From: Clostridia bacterium
Lineage (GTDB): Bacteria > Bacillota > Clostridia > TANB77 > CAG-508
Assembly: GCA_017625035.1 (NCBI GenBank)
Contig: JAGALX010000019.1
Location: forward strand, 1 to 38,523
Reading direction: 5' to 3'
Length of the DNA stretch: 38,523 nt
Both the position numbers and the translations under genes were made by a program. The notes under the pieces were generated by a model. That model searched no databases. It saw nothing but the letters and a program-made list of their open reading frames with translations, and had not been told where the DNA came from. The number at the start of each line of letters is the position of its first letter. Positions within the stretch are counted from its first letter, which is position 1. This document shows positions 18,830-25,829 of this stretch, piece after piece.

Positions 18830-20059
18830 TTACTTCTTTCTTCTTAATATCCAGCCGTTTTCCACCTTTATTGGAATTTCCATTTTTACACTTTGACCTG
18901 CTTTTCCTGGATTTACGAACCCAATTTCTTCATCTGTTTCTGAATCCCATAGTTTTTCTATTTTAAATTTATATGGTTCGATTTTGTTTGGAATTATTAC
19001 TTCTAGGGTATCTCCTACAATTAGTTTATTTTTTATTTCTATTGTGACTTTTTTATCAGAGATGTTTATTACTTTTCCTCCAAACTCATAATTTGAATTA
19101 TATTGTTTTCCTTCATATTCTTGAAAATCTTTGTTATTTCTATCATTAAAATAAAATGTTGTTAGTCCTCTTGTTTTAGTTTTTTCTAATTCTTTTAGAT
19201 ATTTTTCATAATTAAAATCATTTGGATTTTTCATATAATCATCAATTGCATTTCGATATGCATTTACAATAGATGCTAGATAATATTCGGTTTTTAGTCT
19301 ACCTTCTATTTTTAAGCTATCTACTCCCATTTCAATTATTTCTGGTATTTCTTTTATTAAACATAGATCTTTTGATGAAAAAATGTAAGTTCCCTTTTCA
19401 TCATGCTCTACAGGCATTAAATTTCCTGGTTTGTTGTGCTCCTCTACATAAACATTATAGGCCCATCTGCAACTTTGAGCACAATCACCTAAGTTTGCAC
19501 TTCTACCTGCTAAAAAGTCACTTAAAAAGCATCTTCCAGAATATCCAAAGCATATTGCTCCATGAATAAAAATTTCTGTTTGTAAATCTTTTGGTGTTCC
19601 TTCGATTATTTCTTTTATTTGATTTTTATTTAGCTCTCTTGCTAATATAACTCTTTTTGCGCCATTTTTATTCCAAAAGTTTGCAGTATGGCTACTTACT
19701 ATATTTGCTTGAGTGCTTATATGTATTTCTACATTTGGAGCTTCTTTTTTTATTAAATCTACTATTCCTCCATCAGCTACTATTACTGCATCAACTTTTA
19801 GTTCTTCTAGCATTTTTGCTTGTTTTGCTATTTCTTCGTAATTTTCATCCCATGCATATATATTTATTGCTGTATAAACTTTTTTTCCTATGCTGTGAGC
19901 ATATTTTATTGTTTTTTCTAAATCATTGTCTTCCATTTCTGCTCTTGTTCTTAGTGATAGTGATGATGTTCCTGCATATACAGCATCAGCACCATATAAA
20001 AAAGCTGTTTTCGCTTTTTCGAAAGATCCCGCTGGTGCTAATAATTCTGTTTTTTTCAT
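18830..20059 (-). CDS. U32 family peptidase-like protein (TrhP-type tRNA hydroxylation)
   Basis: A 409-residue U32-family protein. Landmarks: ELLAPAGSFEKAKTAFLYGADAVYAG at the start, HISTQAN, and the family signature EIFIHGAICFGYSGRCFLSD near residue 160, followed by Cys residues in NLGDCAQSCRW, the probable Fe-S ligands. The C-terminal beta barrel ends near KVENGWILRRKK. Bacterial members such as TrhP act with prephenate to 5-hydroxylate the wobble uridine of tRNAs. A TrmR-like methyltransferase encoded at 8309-8899 would perform the following step, so a tRNA role is favoured over proteolysis. The second ATG (20057-20059) has the better spacing from GGAAGG. Confidence 0.85.
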   Translation of the reverse strand: MKKTELLAPAGSFEKAKTAFLYGADAVYAGTSSLSLRTRAEMEDNDLEKTIKYAHSIGKKVYTAINIYAWDENYEEIAKQAKMLEELKVDAVIVADGGIVDLIKKEAPNVEIHISTQANIVSSHTANFWNKNGAKRVILARELNKNQIKEIIEGTPKDLQTEIFIHGAICFGYSGRCFLSDFLAGRSANLGDCAQSCRWAYNVYVEEHNKPGNLMPVEHDEKGTYIFSSKDLCLIKEIPEIIEMGVDSLKIEGRLKTEYYLASIVNAYRNAIDDYMKNPNDFNYEKYLKELEKTKTRGLTTFYFNDRNNKDFQEYEGKQYNSNYEFGGKVINISDKKVTIEIKNKLIVGDTLEVIIPNKIEPYKFKIEKLWDSETDEEIGFVNPGKAGQSVKMEIPIKVENGWILRRKK

Positions 20060-20218
20060 TTTATTCATTCCTTCCCTTTTTTCATTTGTTTGATTATACC
20101 ATAAAATATTTGTAATATCTACAAAATTCTATGAAAGTTTACACTTACTGTTATAGTTTAGCCAAAACTTAGGTAAGAAGTAACATAGGATTTTTTTGAA
20201 TAGTACATACTTTAGTTA

Positions 20219-20369
20219 CTATCTTTCTTCATCATGTTGTTTACTATATTTTAATTTTGTAGCCAATCCACCTCTTATGTGCCTTTCTGCCTTATTTTCA
20301 TCTAATATTCCTCTTACTTCTGAAGCTAAGCTTGGATTTATTTTTAAAAGTCTTTCAGAAACATCTTTA
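20219..20369 (-). pseudogene. spoIIID: C-terminal half of split spoIIID
   Basis: The 50 codons before the stop encode KDVSERLLKINPSLASEVRG, then ILDENKAERHIRGGLATKLK and YSKQHDEER, which match the C-terminal half of SpoIIID (compare Bacillus subtilis, which has ERLPEINPDL and RHLRGGEATKLKYK). It starts immediately after the crossover core at 20370-20376. There is no start codon or ribosome binding site of its own; upstream reading frame comes from the recombinase gene in a different frame. Together with 32887-33002 it makes a complete 88-residue SpoIIID (267 nt including the stop, exactly in frame). SpoIIID is the mother-cell DNA-binding regulator of the SigE regulon and of sigK transcription. 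Confidence 0.9.
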
Positions 20370-22067
20370 TGTACTGATGTTACTTTCTGTAACGGTAGAA
20401 TTTTGGTTGTTAGTATTATTTTTGTTGTTTGCATTGTTTTTATTATTTTCATTTTCTGTATTATTGGAGTTGTTTTTATTATTTAGGTTGTTTTCATTGT
20501 TTCCGTTGCTTTCACAATTATAAATATCCTCGAACCTTGTTACTACTGGTTCGTTTGTTCCTATTTCATTTAATAATTTAAGTCTTACTTCAATATTAGC
20601 GTCATCATCTACTTCAATTACATCAATAATTGTTTTTAACATTGCATTTGTAATTGTTTGATTATTCAAAATATCATCTACAGTATTAATCGTTTTGCTA
20701 AGTTCTTTTTGAAGAACATCTTTTTCTTTTATTTCTGATGTAATTAATTTTAACTCTCTTTCTAGCCTTGCAATATCTTCATTTAAAGGATTTGTGTATT
20801 TCTTCAATTCTTGAATATCAATTACTTCATTTTGAAACATTTCCATATATTTTTGTTTTTTTACTGTTACTTTTTCAATTTCTTGTAAAAGACTTTCTTC
20901 ACTTCTTTCTTTTGTTTCTCTTAACTTTGTAATTTTTTCAAATTCTTTTTCTACAGATTTCATAAAGTTCTTTTTATTTGATATTATACTTTTTAAATAA
21001 ATTTTTATTGCATTCAAGAGTTCTTCTTCATCTATTGTAGTTGTATTAGGGCAATGATTTACCCCCATAGAATTTCTTCCACTACATACCCATCTTATAT
21101 ATTCTTTTCCATCTGCTGAATATTTTCTTTTCATTCTTCTAAATGAATACCCACAGTGTTTGCAATATATAAGTGTGCTAAATACATATTCTGTTTTTTC
21201 TCTTTTATTATTTAACTTAAATTCATTTGACCTTTGTTCCAAAAGGGCTTGTGCTCTATTAAATAATTCATCTGATATTATTCTCATTTCAGGTCGTTCT
21301 ACTACTATCCATTCTTCTTCTGGCAATTCTTTTCTTGTTCCTGTTATAAAATCTGTTACCTCTGATTTTTTATTTGTTACTCGACCTGTATATATTGGAT
21401 TTTTAAGCATTCTAACAATAGATGTTTGTACCCATTTTGATTTGGTTTTCTTTGTTCTTATACCTCTATCATTTAAACTCCATGCAATTTTAGTTGTTCC
21501 AAAACCTTTATATACATAACTTTCAAATATTTCTTTTACTATTTTTGCTTCTTCTTCATTTATTTTTAAAGTATATCTTTCATCTGGAATTTTATCGTAG
21601 CCAAATACTAAGTTTGGCACTCTTCCTTTTTGGGCAGTAATATCTTTTCCGAATTTAACCCTTTTAGACATATTAGCACTTTCTTGTTGTGCCATTGCTC
21701 CTAAAATTGTCAATATAAATTCAGAACCACCTTCCATTATTTCTCCATTATTTAAGAAATCAACTTCAATTCCATATGATTTTAATTCTCTTATACTTTG
21801 TAATAAATCTACAGTATTTCTAGCAAAACGGCTTACATCTTTTACTACTACTTTATCAAATTTTTTAAGCTTAGCGTCTTGCATCATTTGCTGAAATTGT
21901 TTTCTGTGTTTTATTTGTTTTCCTGATATTCCTTCATCTGCATATAGCTTGTACAATTCATATCCATTCTTTTTTGTAAATTCATTAAAAAATTCTATTT
22001 GCTTTTCAAATGATTCTACTTGTGATTCCTTTTCAGTTGATACTCTTGCATATGCTGCAATTTTCAT
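20367..22067 (-). CDS. Large serine recombinase (element integrase/excisionase)
   Basis: About 566 residues. The resolvase catalytic domain opens MKIAAYARVSTEKESQVESF, with the nucleophile Ser10, and contains DEGISGKQIKHRKQF and DVSRFARNTVDLL. A recombinase domain follows (FGYDKIPDERYTLKINEEEA, GFGTTKIAWSLNDRGI), then a zinc ribbon (YCKHCGYSF paired with WVCSGRNSMG and its later Cys), a coiled coil, and an Asn-rich low-complexity tail of about 40 residues. The ATG at 22065-22067 is chosen because an upstream in-frame ATG (22122-22124) overlaps the promoter -10 box. The last sense codons lie in the attachment core and the TAA stop comes from spoIIID DNA, so excision would extend the protein by eight residues. 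Confidence 0.93.
   Translation of the reverse strand: MKIAAYARVSTEKESQVESFEKQIEFFNEFTKKNGYELYKLYADEGISGKQIKHRKQFQQMMQDAKLKKFDKVVVKDVSRFARNTVDLLQSIRELKSYGIEVDFLNNGEIMEGGSEFILTILGAMAQQESANMSKRVKFGKDITAQKGRVPNLVFGYDKIPDERYTLKINEEEAKIVKEIFESYVYKGFGTTKIAWSLNDRGIRTKKTKSKWVQTSIVRMLKNPIYTGRVTNKKSEVTDFITGTRKELPEEEWIVVERPEMRIISDELFNRAQALLEQRSNEFKLNNKREKTEYVFSTLIYCKHCGYSFRRMKRKYSADGKEYIRWVCSGRNSMGVNHCPNTTTIDEEELLNAIKIYLKSIISNKKNFMKSVEKEFEKITKLRETKERSEESLLQEIEKVTVKKQKYMEMFQNEVIDIQELKKYTNPLNEDIARLERELKLITSEIKEKDVLQKELSKTINTVDDILNNQTITNAMLKTIIDVIEVDDDANIEVRLKLLNEIGTNEPVVTRFEDIYNCESNGNNENNLNNKNNSNNTENENNKNNANNKNNTNNQNSTVTESNIST
20370..20398 (-). repeat. Left attachment junction: core and 22-bp attP arm
   Basis: The core (20370-20376) is followed inside the element by a 22-bp arm at 20377-20398 that is 18/22 identical to the reverse complement of the arm at the other end (32860-32881). 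The outermost eight bases (CTACCGTT) are identical. This symmetry is what a serine-integrase attP shows. Confidence 0.85.
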
Positions 22068-22114
22068 AACATCACTACTTTCTTTTTTCTGTTTCATTGT
22101 TTTCGTTCTGTTAC

Positions 22115-22143
22115 ATTTTAGCATATCAGTTTCATTTTTTCAA
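22115..22143 (-). promoter_or_regulatory. SigA-type promoter of the recombinase
   Basis: Minus-strand TTGAAA (22138-22143), a 17-nt spacer and TAAAAT (22115-22120), giving a start site near 22108. This is a vegetative-type consensus; no clear SigE-type -10 and -35 pair is seen here. Confidence 0.65.
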
Positions 22144-22173
22144 TACGAACGCACAAAAAACTTTAGGTCAAAA

Positions 22174-22212
22174 AAATAAAGCCTTAAAATTTTCCTTTTA
22201 AAACTTTATTTA
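22174..22212 (-). terminator. Terminator of the pRiA4b-like gene
   Basis: Arms AAATAAAG-CTTAAAA (22174-22189) and TTTTAA-ACTTTATTT (22197-22212) pair with one mismatch and end in a T run on the minus strand. It lies between the pRiA4b-like stop codon and the recombinase promoter. Confidence 0.75.
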
Positions 22213-22248
22213 AAATATCTTTTATATTATTATTTTATCAACTTCTTA

Positions 22249-22992
22249 TTAATAATCTCTTTCTAATATTTTTATTGACCTCTCTGTCGGCTCTAAACCA
22301 TATTCATAGCTATCTCTAAAAATTCTAGGTAACTTTTTTAATCTAAAATTCAAATCGTCTAAATCACATTTTTCTAAGTCTAATTCTTCTTTACCTAACC
22401 AATTAGAATACATTTCATAATCTTCGCCTTTTTTAATTTTAAATGCTTCTCTAATGTCTTCTAATCCCATTGTTCCACCACAGTCTTCAATTATTCCAAA
22501 TCCTTCTCCTTCAATTACTCTTGGTAAATCTTTTCCATTTATATTATTATCTTGGAATATTTTTTCTAATATAATATTAAATCTCCAATTATCGCCAAAA
22601 TCATATTGAAATTCCATTCTTTCATTTTCTTCATCTAATATATGTTTTAATTTAATATCCTTTGCATCTTTTAATTCTCTGTATCTTTTATCTAGTCTAG
22701 GAATAATATTATCATCTTCAAATATACAACCATATTGTCCAACTTTAAAGAATTCATCATTATCATAATCTTTCATATATTTATTATAATGCTCTAGATG
22801 ATTTAAAATAAAATTATTTAACTCATCTACTTCAAATAAATACAAATGACTTCCTTGCATCTCAAATAATGCCATTAACATATAAGCTAATTTTGCAACA
22901 GTTATATCATTCATTACTTGAAATCTTCTCCATATTTTTGGTTCATAATCTTGTAATTCTGCATATATTTGATATATTGGTTTACTTGCCAT
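22249..22992 (-). CDS. Plasmid pRiA4b ORF-3 family protein
   Basis: A 247-residue protein of the pRiA4b ORF-3-like family, common on mobile elements and of unknown function. Family features: QIYAELQDYEPKIWRRFQV at the N terminus, the aromatic/acidic core FQYDFGDNWRFNIILEKIF, and the motif IEGEGFGIIEDCGGTMG (G-x-x-P-x-E-D-C-G-G type). The length is slightly above the usual 180-200 residues. GGAGG precedes the ATG. It follows the toxin gene by 51 bp and could share its transcript. Confidence 0.8.
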   Translation of the reverse strand: MASKPIYQIYAELQDYEPKIWRRFQVMNDITVAKLAYMLMALFEMQGSHLYLFEVDELNNFILNHLEHYNKYMKDYDNDEFFKVGQYGCIFEDDNIIPRLDKRYRELKDAKDIKLKHILDEENERMEFQYDFGDNWRFNIILEKIFQDNNINGKDLPRVIEGEGFGIIEDCGGTMGLEDIREAFKIKKGEDYEMYSNWLGKEELDLEKCDLDDLNFRLKKLPRIFRDSYEYGLEPTERSIKILERDY

Positions 22993-23043
22993 AACACTTC
23001 CTCCATAATTCTTTTAAACTTGTGCATTGACTTATACATTTTC

Positions 23044-23541
23044 TTATATGTTTTCTTCTGCATTTTTATCCTCTAATAATATATTTTTCATTTCAATTAT
23101 ATCGTAAAATGGAATATTTACACCATCTTGTGCAAGGTTTACTACTCTTAATGCTTTAGTAATAACTTCTTCTTTAACGATTTCTGGAATTTCAACATCT
23201 TTATTTGAATTAGTATATTTTTTCTCTATGTATTTTTCTGTTGTAGGAAATATATTTTGAATTAAAAACACTGCTTTTTTTCCTAATACATTACCAAAAA
23301 CAAAATTATATACTGGTCTTTTTCCACTTCTTATTTTTTTCATATCATATATTTTTTTATATTTATCATACTTAGTAGATATTGGAACAAACCATATAAT
23401 CTCTTTTTCTTGTCTATCTCTAAAACAAAAATAACATGGTCTTTTATTTCCATTTTCTTTATTTATCATCAAACCATAATCTTTAAATACATCAAAAAAT
23501 TCATCATTTATAAAGTAAAATTTTCCATCTTCTATTATCAT
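23044..23541 (-). CDS. cptN: Type III toxin-antitoxin endoribonuclease toxin (CptN-like)
   Basis: A 165-residue protein resembling the type III TA toxins (ToxN/AbiQ/CptN/TenpN fold), endoribonucleases inhibited by a repeated pseudoknot RNA. Visible features are the N-terminal strand FYFINDEFFDVF, a RPCYFCF segment, the conserved IWFVPISTKYDKYKKIYD stretch (compare ToxN PLTSPK), and FVFGNVLGKKAVFLIQNIFP. The context decides the assignment: two 46-48-nt tandem repeats and a rho-independent terminator lie immediately upstream, as in all type III loci. The repeat number (two) and length fit the CptIN subfamily best. AGGAG precedes the ATG by 11 nt, longer than ideal. Confidence 0.78.
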   Translation of the reverse strand: MIIEDGKFYFINDEFFDVFKDYGLMINKENGNKRPCYFCFRDRQEKEIIWFVPISTKYDKYKKIYDMKKIRSGKRPVYNFVFGNVLGKKAVFLIQNIFPTTEKYIEKKYTNSNKDVEIPEIVKEEVITKALRVVNLAQDGVNIPFYDIIEMKNILLEDKNAEENI

Positions 23542-23568
23542 TTTTGCTACATCTCCTCTTTATGAAAA

Positions 23569-23595
23569 TATGGGATCTATTTTTTAGACCCCATA
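23569..23595 (-). terminator. Terminator between antitoxin RNA and toxin gene
   Basis: On the minus strand TATGGGGTCT pairs with AGATCCCATA (one G-T wobble) around a short loop, followed by TTTT. In type III systems such a leaky terminator sets the ratio of antitoxin RNA to toxin mRNA. Confidence 0.85.
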
Positions 23596-23618
23596 CTTTA
23601 CTATAATTAACATTTTTC

Positions 23619-23713
23619 CACCTGCCCATTTATATCTCGCAAGCAGGGTTGCGGCTCACATTCTCTCACCTATCCATTTAATTCGCAAATAGGGTTGCGA
23701 CTCACATTTTAAT
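23619..23713 (-). ncRNA. cptI: Type III antitoxin RNA, two pseudoknot repeats (CptI-like)
   Basis: Two tandem repeats (23619-23666, 48 bp; 23667-23713, 47 bp including the trailing bases) differ at a few positions. In each, on the minus strand, CGCAA pairs with TTGCG to form stem 1, and the loop pairs with downstream sequence to form stem 2. The loop/partner pairs are CCTGC with GCAGG in the repeat at 23619-23666 and CCTAT with ATAGG in the one at 23667-23713. Both sides of stem 2 changed together, so base pairing is conserved. This is an H-type pseudoknot of the kind known in ToxI/CptI RNAs. Confidence 0.85.
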
Positions 23714-23749
23714 TATAGCAGATATTAAATATCTACTACTATTATATTC

Positions 23750-23778
23750 ATTATACACATTTTTTATCATTTTTTCAA
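23750..23778 (-). promoter_or_regulatory. Promoter of the type III toxin-antitoxin locus
   Basis: Minus-strand TTGAAA (23773-23778), a 17-nt spacer and TATAAT (23750-23755). The start would be near 23743, about 30 nt before the first antitoxin repeat. A second weaker TATAAT lies closer to the repeats. Confidence 0.75.
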
Positions 23779-23816
23779 TACATTTATTATAATTTATTGA
23801 AATTTTTTATAATTTA

Positions 23817-24002
23817 TTATAATTCTAATTCCTCATCTATACTGTGAGAATCTTGATAAGCATTTGAATTGTAATCAAATATTATCTTATTATCATTCTC
23901 AGCTAAATTATAAGCAAGACTTCCCGCGAATGCTTGTACAATTTGTTCTTCAGTATTAGGATTTATAAACGTAATCTTCAAACCCTTTTTCAAAACTCTC
24001 AC
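23817..24002 (-). CDS. Small acidic protein of unknown function
   Basis: A 61-residue ORF in which KITFINPNTEEQ and SLAYNLAENDN look like genuine protein, ending in an acidic tail. The frame opens with GTG, but a TTG three codons later is better spaced behind AAGGAAGGTGAG, so the protein may be 58 residues. It lies between the toxin-antitoxin locus and the helix-turn-helix gene. Small size and position within a recombinase element make it one candidate for an excision factor, but that is a guess; it is not markedly basic as such factors usually are. Confidence 0.55.
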   Translation of the reverse strand: MRVLKKGLKITFINPNTEEQIVQAFAGSLAYNLAENDNKIIFDYNSNAYQDSHSIDEELEL

Positions 24003-24049
24003 CTTCCTTCATTTCAATACTATTATTAAAAGTTTAAAAATATTACAAA

Positions 24050-24082
24050 AAAATACGCTTGACCAAACCCCAAGCATATTTT
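24050..24082 (-). terminator. Terminator overlapping the end of the helix-turn-helix gene
   Basis: AAAATACGCTTG pairs with CAAGCATATTTT (one mismatch) around a nine-nt loop; the stem takes in the stop codon of the 24081 gene and is followed by T-rich sequence. Confidence 0.75.
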
Positions 24083-24539
24083 ATACATATATTCTTTTAT
24101 TTTTTATACTACTTACATTTACTACATTACTTACTCTTTTTGGAACATCAAAAGCAAATTTAAATCCTTTATTCAAAACTAAACCGCTAGAATTTTTATC
24201 ATATCGAAACATTCCTCTATTCCATTTTGCAAAGGCTAAATCTGATATTTCTTTTGAATACGATAATTCCCTACCTGCTTGATTATGTTGCATTTTTACA
24301 TATTCATATAATTGTTTACTATAATCATTTTGTCTTTTATTTCTTATCCACTCACGCTTTGCTTCTTTTCTATTTTCCTTACTTACACTTGCTCTATATT
24401 CTTTTTCTCTAATATATCTATCATCTTTTTTAATTACTTTTGTTACATATGAAGGATTAACTCCTAATTCTTTTGCAATAACACTTGGTTTTTGATGTTC
24501 GTTATAAAATTTTTCAATAACAACTTCTTTTACTTGCAT
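24081..24539 (-). CDS. Helix-turn-helix DNA-binding protein
   Basis: A 152-residue protein starting with a homeodomain-like/sigma-region-4-like helix-turn-helix: VVIEKFYNEHQKPSVIAKEL then GVNPSYVTKVIKKDDRYI. A basic helical region follows (RKEAKREWIRNKRQ). The C-terminal part (KWNRGMFRYDKNSSGLVLNK) has no clear family. Sense of the locus suggests an element regulator: it is transcribed away from the zinc-finger gene at 24735 across a palindrome-rich intergenic region. AGGG lies 11 nt before the ATG at 24537-24539. I cannot name the family. Confidence 0.68.
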   Translation of the reverse strand: MQVKEVVIEKFYNEHQKPSVIAKELGVNPSYVTKVIKKDDRYIREKEYRASVSKENRKEAKREWIRNKRQNDYSKQLYEYVKMQHNQAGRELSYSKEISDLAFAKWNRGMFRYDKNSSGLVLNKGFKFAFDVPKRVSNVVNVSSIKNKRIYV

Positions 24540-24600
24540 AAAAATCACATCCCTATTTGGTAAAATTTTTGTCTACAAATTTTAAATACAGTTATACTAC

Positions 24601-24703
24601 TTGACATTTTCAAGTAATTATTGTAATATGTTATTGTATTAAACTTATTAATTACGATTACATTATAATGTAATATTTGTAATACGTCAAGTTATTACGC
24701 GTA
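24601..24703. promoter_or_regulatory. Divergent promoters with palindromic operators
   Basis: Plus strand: TTGACA (24601-24606), 17 nt, TAATAT (24624-24629), reading towards the zinc-finger gene. Minus strand: TTGACG (24685-24690), 17 nt, TATAAT (24662-24667), reading towards the helix-turn-helix gene. A perfect 18-bp palindrome, ATTACATTATAATGTAAT (24657-24674), covers the minus -10 box, and TTACGCGTAA (24694-24703) lies next to its -35. These are candidate operators for autoregulation. Confidence 0.65.
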
Positions 24704-24734
24704 AGTTTTTAAAAAATTTTTTTGGGGGTTCAAT

Positions 24735-25625
24735 ATGGAATTCAATTTTAAAAGTAACAGTCCATATTCATATATGAGATATGGTAACTATAAAGCAAAA
24801 TATAAAGGAAAAGAACAATATCTTGTACCAAACATAGATGGTCTTCTAAATATTAGAGATTTATATGATATGTTTAGTAAAATGGATTCAATTCTTGTTG
24901 ATTTATTAAATATGGGAAGAATATGTTCAGAAGAAAATGATGAACGAACAAAATTTGCTTGTGCTTACTTTTTTGTTAAGCAATATGGTCTATTAGGATT
25001 TATGGTTGATACACCAATTAATACAGACTTTATGCTAATGAATGAAGTAACATTAAAAGAAGATAATTTTATAAATAACAATTGTATAATGAAAACCAAA
25101 GATTATTTTAAATTATTCTTTCCTTTTGCTACAGCAGATGAAATGAGTTATACAGTAACTAATGGAAAAGTTGTTATTAAATCAACATTTTATCTACAAG
25201 AAATGTTACAACAAGCATCATTAAATAACCAATTAATATATTCTAATTTCTATTGTGAAAAAGTTGATTGGATAATTGAATATGCAAAAAAAATGTATAG
25301 TATTTTTAAAATGATTTTTGACAAACAAAATAATGATGTTCAAGAATTTAACATTGAAAATACTGTAAATAAATATTATTTTTCTGGTGTACCATATACA
25401 ATTAATATGTATGGTCAAACTCCTGAAATATCTTGGCAACCTAATTCATTAAAACAAGCTATAGACCTATCTTTTGGTTTTATGATTTGTAGTGAAAAAA
25501 ATCCTTTAAAAATTTGTAAGCATTGTGGTAAAGTATTTTATGCTAAAAATCCGAAGGCTGAATATTGTAGTCCTCAATGTAGAAATCAAGCTAATGTTTA
25601 TAAAAGTAGAGAAAAAAATAAATAA
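24735..25625 (+). CDS. Zinc-ribbon protein, DUF6076/CGNR-like
   Basis: The only plus-strand gene of the element; 296 residues. Most of the protein is an alpha/beta region with no motif I recognise. The last 45 residues hold a clear zinc finger: ICKHCGKVFYAKNPKAEYCS followed by PQCRNQANVYKSR (C-x2-C, C-x4-C), like the treble-clef finger at the end of CGNR/DUF6076 proteins often found on integrative elements. GGGGG precedes the ATG. It is probably DNA- or RNA-binding; a regulatory role opposite the divergent helix-turn-helix gene is inference. Confidence 0.7.
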   Translation: MEFNFKSNSPYSYMRYGNYKAKYKGKEQYLVPNIDGLLNIRDLYDMFSKMDSILVDLLNMGRICSEENDERTKFACAYFFVKQYGLLGFMVDTPINTDFMLMNEVTLKEDNFINNNCIMKTKDYFKLFFPFATADEMSYTVTNGKVVIKSTFYLQEMLQQASLNNQLIYSNFYCEKVDWIIEYAKKMYSIFKMIFDKQNNDVQEFNIENTVNKYYFSGVPYTINMYGQTPEISWQPNSLKQAIDLSFGFMICSEKNPLKICKHCGKVFYAKNPKAEYCSPQCRNQANVYKSREKNK

Positions 25626-25628
25626 GTT

Positions 25629-25672
25629 AAAAGCCATATAACCTTAAGTTTATATGGCTTTTAGTTTTTTTC
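25629..25672 (+). terminator. Terminator of the zinc-ribbon gene
   Basis: AAAAGCCATATAA pairs with TTATATGGCTTTT around a short loop, followed by seven T residues on the plus strand, right after the stop codon. Confidence 0.88.
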
Positions 25673-25829
25673 GTTCTTTTACATTATTGATATACTTATC
25701 TTTTAAAATAAGTGTAAGAATTACAAGTATTAAGCCTACAAATTAATCCAATATAAGATATAGTGAATAATCCTATAACCATATAGACAGCTATTGCACT
25801 TTCCGTTATACACTCTTCTTCTAAGTATA

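Noticed and set aside
8924..20240. The decayed gene at 8924 and SpoIIID both end in HDEER
   Set aside because: The upstream residues are unrelated and the codons differ at GAC/GAT and in the stop, so this looks like coincidence.
20219..20452. A 77-codon gene beginning in the recombinase region
   Set aside because: Only the last 50 codons are SpoIIID; the preceding residues come from an alternative frame of recombinase DNA and lack a ribosome binding site.
20400..20520. Repeated AAT/AAC-rich triplets as a DNA repeat array
   Set aside because: They encode an Asn-rich C-terminal tail in the recombinase frame; low-complexity coding explains them.
23619..23713. Direct repeats that could suggest a CRISPR array
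   Set aside because: Only two units, no spacers between them, and stem-loop covariation beside a toxin gene; a pseudoknot antitoxin RNA fits better.
23817..24002. Small protein as a recombination directionality factor
   Set aside because: It is acidic and has no recognisable DNA-binding feature; retained only as a possibility in its entry.
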